Shown: piece after piece, positions 13,944-16,681 of the stretch
How positions within the stretch are numbered: the first letter of the stretch is position 1
Layout of the letters: every line of letters starts with the position of its first letter
From: an uncultured Cryomorphaceae bacterium
GTDB taxonomy: Bacteria > Bacteroidota > Bacteroidia > Flavobacteriales > Schleiferiaceae
Direction: 5' to 3'
Assembly: GCA_937900215.1 (NCBI GenBank)
Contig: CALCFH010000215.1
Span: 1-16,681, forward strand
Length of the DNA: 16,681 nt
Made by a program: the position numbers and the translations under genes
The notes under the pieces: generated by a model
What the model saw: only the letters and a program-made list of their open reading frames with translations
Database searches by the model: none
What the model was told of the DNA's origin: nothing

Positions 13944-15806
13944 TTACCCCAATTCTTGAACAAATTTTAAGAACACCTTTTTATGGAGTTCCAGGTCTAA
14001 GTCGGGCGAAAGCGCCACCCGAGCAATATAATCTTTGTCGTCTTCTTTGGTGGTTCCCTGGGTGGAGGTAGCCGGAATAGTCCAATAACAGCCTTTCAAT
14101 TGCCCGTAACTCACGCAGTATTTACTCTCATTCGGAATACTGGAAATCATCATTGTTATGAGTTTGTGATTCAGCCTTCTTTTGTAGGCTTCACTTTCTT
14201 CATGCGTATTTCCTCGGGTGGGAAGATCGAGTGAGAAGACGGATGGAGTGAATCCTTTGCTGGCCAAGTCTTCAGAAACAAAGTTGATTTTCGCAGCAGG
14301 CAAGCTGGCGTTGATGAAGTTTACAAATTCGCGTGTATTGGCATAGGCATCGGCAATACGCTGGTTCATAGAGGGAAGTTGCTTTGCCAATATTTCCATT
14401 TGAAGCGCTGTTGCTTCATTGTCGCAAAGCTGCAAATGCAATTCTATTTTGCGCATTAAGTCATCGGTCTTGGTATTGCCCACACAATAGCCCGCTGTAC
14501 ATTTTCCACCGCTTGGGAACTTCGATCCACTTACATAGGAGAGTGCCCTAAGGCCTGAGAGAATTTCATTTCCGCCCAAAAAGTGCACATTCGGACAAAA
14601 AGTTTGATCCAGAATAAATACCGGATCAATGGCCAATGAACCCGAGGCGGTCTTTCTTTCTTTTAGCAATACCTCCCTCAATTTTACGAGGTCTGGAACT
14701 TCCACCCTCGGATTGGTAGGAATTTCTGCAATGATGTAGGGAACCGCATCTTCTTGAGCAATTTGCTCGAGAATAGCCTCTAGGCTTTGCACCATATCCT
14801 TTCCTCCATCCACGGCTAAATCCAATACTTCCACCCTGTTAAGACAAGCCGCCGCTCTTCGAGCTTGATCGTTGGTACCACCATAGCAATTGGGTGGAAC
14901 CAATATTTTAATGGCTTTGCCCGGATGTTTTTCGATGGCATCGTGAATCAGTCCCATCATAATAGCATACTGCATAGACAAGCCGCTGGAGGCAACCAAA
15001 GCCTTCGAATGCGTGCCGGTAATTTCATGAATGGATTTCAAAACCAGAGCTTCGTTCAAATCCCTAGAATTCTTTTCATCCGAAAGCGGAGCCCCATCCA
15101 CCAGCGAATTCAGCGCCACAAGACAGTGAATAGGCGTCATGGCAATGGTTTCTCTCCTTCGTACATGCTGTATTTCGCGTATGTAGTCTGCCTTCCCTTC
15201 CCCATTTATCAGAACAATACTTCCAAGCTCAGCGTAAAGGCCAACATAGAAATGGATCTGAGGCATAAGACTCGTTTTAGAAACCGAATCCTCCTGCGAA
15301 ATGAAAAGGGTACTTCCATCAAAGGCTGGAAGATGATCTAGATTTTCTAGCTGCAGTAATTCAAAGGAATAGGCATATACATTCCGGATCACATCCACCT
15401 TAAAAAAGCCAGGCAGCTCGCCCACATATACAATTCGAGTGGAGGTGTTCGCCAACGCATTCTTGCGGAGGATAGCCAAAATAGGCGCCGACTTCGACTG
15501 AAAGCTGATTACATTTTCAGCGGGTAAAGCGTTTATATGACCGAGAGCCCACTCCAAGAGGCAAGATAGCGGATGACCTAGGCGGATGTAATCATAGGCC
15601 GTAGGCAGGGCACTGAGCGCAGCAGTATCGTATTCATTCTTTTCATAAAGCCGCTCAAGCTCTTGGAGGAACTGAGATTTCGCCGCTTTTTCATCGTAAA
15701 TATCCAGACGATGGGTAGTTAAACTCAGCCAATCCTCTGGCCTATTTGCAAGCACCCCTTTACTGTACTCGAGCACATTCATATCCACCATACCATACGC
15801 ATTCAT
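13944..15806 (-). CDS. PLP-dependent Cys/Met-metabolism-type enzyme with long N-terminal extension
   Basis: A fold-type I PLP enzyme related to cystathionine gamma-synthase and methionine gamma-lyase. Counting from the ATG at 15806 (620 residues), family landmarks are SSGLSM (273-278, phosphate site), NCYGGT (306-311, ring-stacking Tyr308), PTNPRVEVPDL (363-373), LDQTFCPN (399-406, cofactor Asp400), SGSKFPSGGKCTAG (426-439, Schiff-base Lys429) and ARVALSPDLDLE near the end. About 250 N-terminal residues have no counterpart in the usual 380-420-residue enzymes. The lysine motif differs from the common S.TKY..GH.D. The frame stays open to an ATG at 15872, but that adds residues encoded by palindromic repeats and a promoter box, so I chose 15806; ATGs at 15791 and 15782 are also possible. 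Reaction unknown. Confidence 0.8.
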   Translation of the reverse strand: MNAYGMVDMNVLEYSKGVLANRPEDWLSLTTHRLDIYDEKAAKSQFLQELERLYEKNEYDTAALSALPTAYDYIRLGHPLSCLLEWALGHINALPAENVISFQSKSAPILAILRKNALANTSTRIVYVGELPGFFKVDVIRNVYAYSFELLQLENLDHLPAFDGSTLFISQEDSVSKTSLMPQIHFYVGLYAELGSIVLINGEGKADYIREIQHVRRRETIAMTPIHCLVALNSLVDGAPLSDEKNSRDLNEALVLKSIHEITGTHSKALVASSGLSMQYAIMMGLIHDAIEKHPGKAIKILVPPNCYGGTNDQARRAAACLNRVEVLDLAVDGGKDMVQSLEAILEQIAQEDAVPYIIAEIPTNPRVEVPDLVKLREVLLKERKTASGSLAIDPVFILDQTFCPNVHFLGGNEILSGLRALSYVSGSKFPSGGKCTAGYCVGNTKTDDLMRKIELHLQLCDNEATALQMEILAKQLPSMNQRIADAYANTREFVNFINASLPAAKINFVSEDLASKGFTPSVFSLDLPTRGNTHEESEAYKRRLNHKLITMMISSIPNESKYCVSYGQLKGCYWTIPATSTQGTTKEDDKDYIARVALSPDLDLELHKKVFLKFVQELG

Positions 15807-15811
15807 TCGCC

Positions 15812-15819
15812 CAAAAATA
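15812..15819 (-). promoter_or_regulatory. -7 box immediately before the PLP-enzyme gene
   Basis: On the minus strand this reads TATTTTTG (exact TAnnTTTG) followed by GGCGA and ATG at 15806. The predicted start site falls at or next to the ATG. No TTTG element lies at the expected distance; that region holds palindromic repeats. The same layout is found at 16651-16658. Confidence 0.6.
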
Positions 15820-15833
15820 CAGCCTCTAGTACA

Positions 15834-15874
15834 GATGCGAAGCATCGCGGCTCTCGAGAGGATGCGAGGCATCC
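15834..15874. repeat. Cluster of short palindromes, GATGC-N3-GCATC type
   Basis: Three inverted repeats lie almost end to end: GATGC-GAA-GCATC (15834-15846), CTCTCGAGAG (15851-15860) and GGATGC-GAG-GCATCC (15860-15874). The first and third are near-identical units. They lie between the lipoprotein stop codon and the -7 box of the PLP-enzyme gene. They could be operator sites, a REP-like repeat, or structure in the 3' end of the lipoprotein mRNA. Confidence 0.7.
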
Positions 15875-15880
15875 GTAGCT

Positions 15881-16645
15881 CTAGAAATACATCTTAATTT
15901 TGATTACCTCAATATGTCCCGCGCCAATGTTCTTTTGTCCATCTACAAAAGAATACCAGTTCGTATTTCCCCCACTACCCACATTCGGACCTCTATATTC
16001 ATAGCCCACATGACCATTTTGCGAAAAACCCACATGGGCCCCAACTCTTGTCTTTACCGTGTCTAGAATCTGATTATTCACAAAAGGCCCCACATAGAAT
16101 GCTTTGTAGTTTATGCTGTAGGTGGAAGTATTGGAGCGAAACCATGGGGCAGGAACTCCGTCATAGGAACTGTATCTATAAGAAACAAAGAGAGTGTCTT
16201 TATCTGTTGAGCCATTGTTCGGTAGGATCTTTACTCGAAGCACAGAGCGCATCACATTGTAGCCATAGAGCGTATCATTTGTAAATTTTGAGTTTTCACG
16301 AATCTCAAAATAGCCACAGCAATCATTCGATCTTGAAACATCAAAAAATTCTATAGGAATCGGAATGGGCACTTTACTGTAATGATATTTGAAAGAATAA
16401 GAACCCTTCAGCTTAAAGTAACCCACTGAATCGGTAAACGTCTCGAAATCGTTCCCCTCCCATGGTCGCACCGAAACGCGATAGTTAACCAAAGGAGAGC
16501 CACCACAGCTATCGTAGCAATAGCCCTGAACATCAAAGCTTCCATTGTAATCCCTCTCGCAAGACATGCTCAAGCAAGAAATAAAAACAATCAGCCACCG
16601 CAGCGCTGCCAAGCATCGAGGCACATTATTATTAAATATCACCAT
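15881..16645 (-). CDS. Probable lipoprotein with carboxypeptidase-regulatory-like domain
   Basis: Starting at the ATG at 16645 the protein has 254 residues. Residues 10-28 form a hydrophobic signal sequence ending LSMSC, with Cys29 as the likely lipidated residue, though Met at -2 makes the lipobox imperfect. The next section (FDVQGYCYDSCGGSPLVNYR, then VSVRPWEGNDFETFTDSVGYFKLKG) has the G.v.D..g.pL.n..V ... T..TDs.G.F.l pattern of carboxypeptidase-regulatory-like beta-sandwich domains. The rest is beta-rich and unrecognised, with extra cysteines (YCYDSC, DCC) that may form disulfides. The frame continues to the window edge, but the added 12 residues would come from a repeat and promoter box, so the gene is judged complete. 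Cell-envelope location is inferred; no function can be assigned. Confidence 0.72.
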   Translation of the reverse strand: MVIFNNNVPRCLAALRWLIVFISCLSMSCERDYNGSFDVQGYCYDSCGGSPLVNYRVSVRPWEGNDFETFTDSVGYFKLKGSYSFKYHYSKVPIPIPIEFFDVSRSNDCCGYFEIRENSKFTNDTLYGYNVMRSVLRVKILPNNGSTDKDTLFVSYRYSSYDGVPAPWFRSNTSTYSINYKAFYVGPFVNNQILDTVKTRVGAHVGFSQNGHVGYEYRGPNVGSGGNTNWYSFVDGQKNIGAGHIEVIKIKMYF

Positions 16646-16650
16646 ATCCA

Positions 16651-16658
16651 CAAAAATA
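16651..16658 (-). promoter_or_regulatory. -7 box immediately before the lipoprotein gene
   Basis: On the minus strand this reads TATTTTTG (exact TAnnTTTG) followed by TGGAT and ATG at 16645. It matches the PLP-gene promoter in sequence and in its 5-base distance to the ATG, which supports the chosen starts of both genes. Confidence 0.6.
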
Positions 16659-16669
16659 CATAGAGACGC

Positions 16670-16681
16670 GATGCCGCGCAT
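16670..16681. repeat. Third GATGC-N3-GCAT(C) palindrome, cut by the window edge
   Basis: GATGC-CGC-GCAT runs to the last base; the expected final C lies outside the window. It sits 11 bases upstream of the lipoprotein -7 box, in the same relative place as the palindrome upstream of the PLP-gene promoter. The flanking GAGACGC (16663-16669) may be part of a larger repeat. Confidence 0.5.

Noticed and set aside
14865..15341. 158-codon + strand frame opposite the PLP-enzyme gene
   Set aside because: Antisense to a well-supported coding region, with no promoter box or recognisable protein features.
15807..15872. Upstream ATG that would add 22 residues to the PLP enzyme
   Set aside because: The added stretch is encoded by the palindrome cluster and the TATTTTTG box and is rich in Arg and Cys unlike the rest; the ATG at 15806 fits the promoter layout.
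16646..16681. ATG at the window edge that would add 12 residues to the lipoprotein
   Set aside because: The added residues come from a palindromic repeat and promoter box and would spoil the lipoprotein signal sequence.

Overview
The window looks like chromosomal DNA from a Bacteroidota bacterium, most likely Flavobacteriales. The evidence is a type IX secretion C-terminal sorting domain on the amylase, families typical of the phylum (DUF2911, HTH_34 winged-helix regulator, TonB_C-like secreted protein), promoter boxes of the Bacteroidota type TAnnTTTG in front of several genes, and almost no Shine-Dalgarno sequences. The genus cannot be fixed from this sequence.

Layout. Bases 1-246 hold the 3' end of an enoyl-CoA hydratase gene on the + strand. 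It ends at a strong bidirectional hairpin terminator shared with a minus-strand pair, DUF2911 secreted protein then S4/Hsp15-like RNA-binding protein. Divergent from that pair is a two-gene operon (1326-2193) encoding a six-helix membrane protein and an overlapping HTH_34 regulator, with a clear promoter and a palindrome on its start-site region. A minus-strand operon sucA-sucB-fhs fills 2234-7859: E1 and E2 of 2-oxoglutarate dehydrogenase, then formate-tetrahydrofolate ligase. Divergent from sucA are a small outer-membrane barrel protein and a secreted GH13 amylase-family enzyme (7958-11194), ended by a second strong bidirectional terminator. A TonB_C-like secreted protein follows on the minus strand.

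Bases 12111-12876 are a gene-poor stretch holding a decayed DUF2306 remnant, an unrecognised small ORF behind an unusually strong purine-rich ribosome-binding sequence, and a terminator-like hairpin in the leader of lplA (lipoate-protein ligase). The last part, on the minus strand, has a divergent cystathionine-gamma-synthase-type PLP enzyme with a long N-terminal extension, and a lipoprotein. Both have the same promoter layout: TATTTTTG five bases before ATG, preceded by a GATGC-N3-GCATC palindrome.

How the genes work together. SucA and SucB form the decarboxylating core of the 2-oxoglutarate dehydrogenase complex. SucB carries a lipoyl domain that LplA, about 5 kb from the sucA end of the operon, could lipoylate. 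fhs adds one-carbon metabolism to the same transcript. The amylase would act outside the cell or on its surface on alpha-glucans. No defence system, CRISPR array, insertion sequence, rRNA or tRNA was seen. The most unusual material is the PLP enzyme, the promoter-associated palindromes and the lplA leader hairpin.
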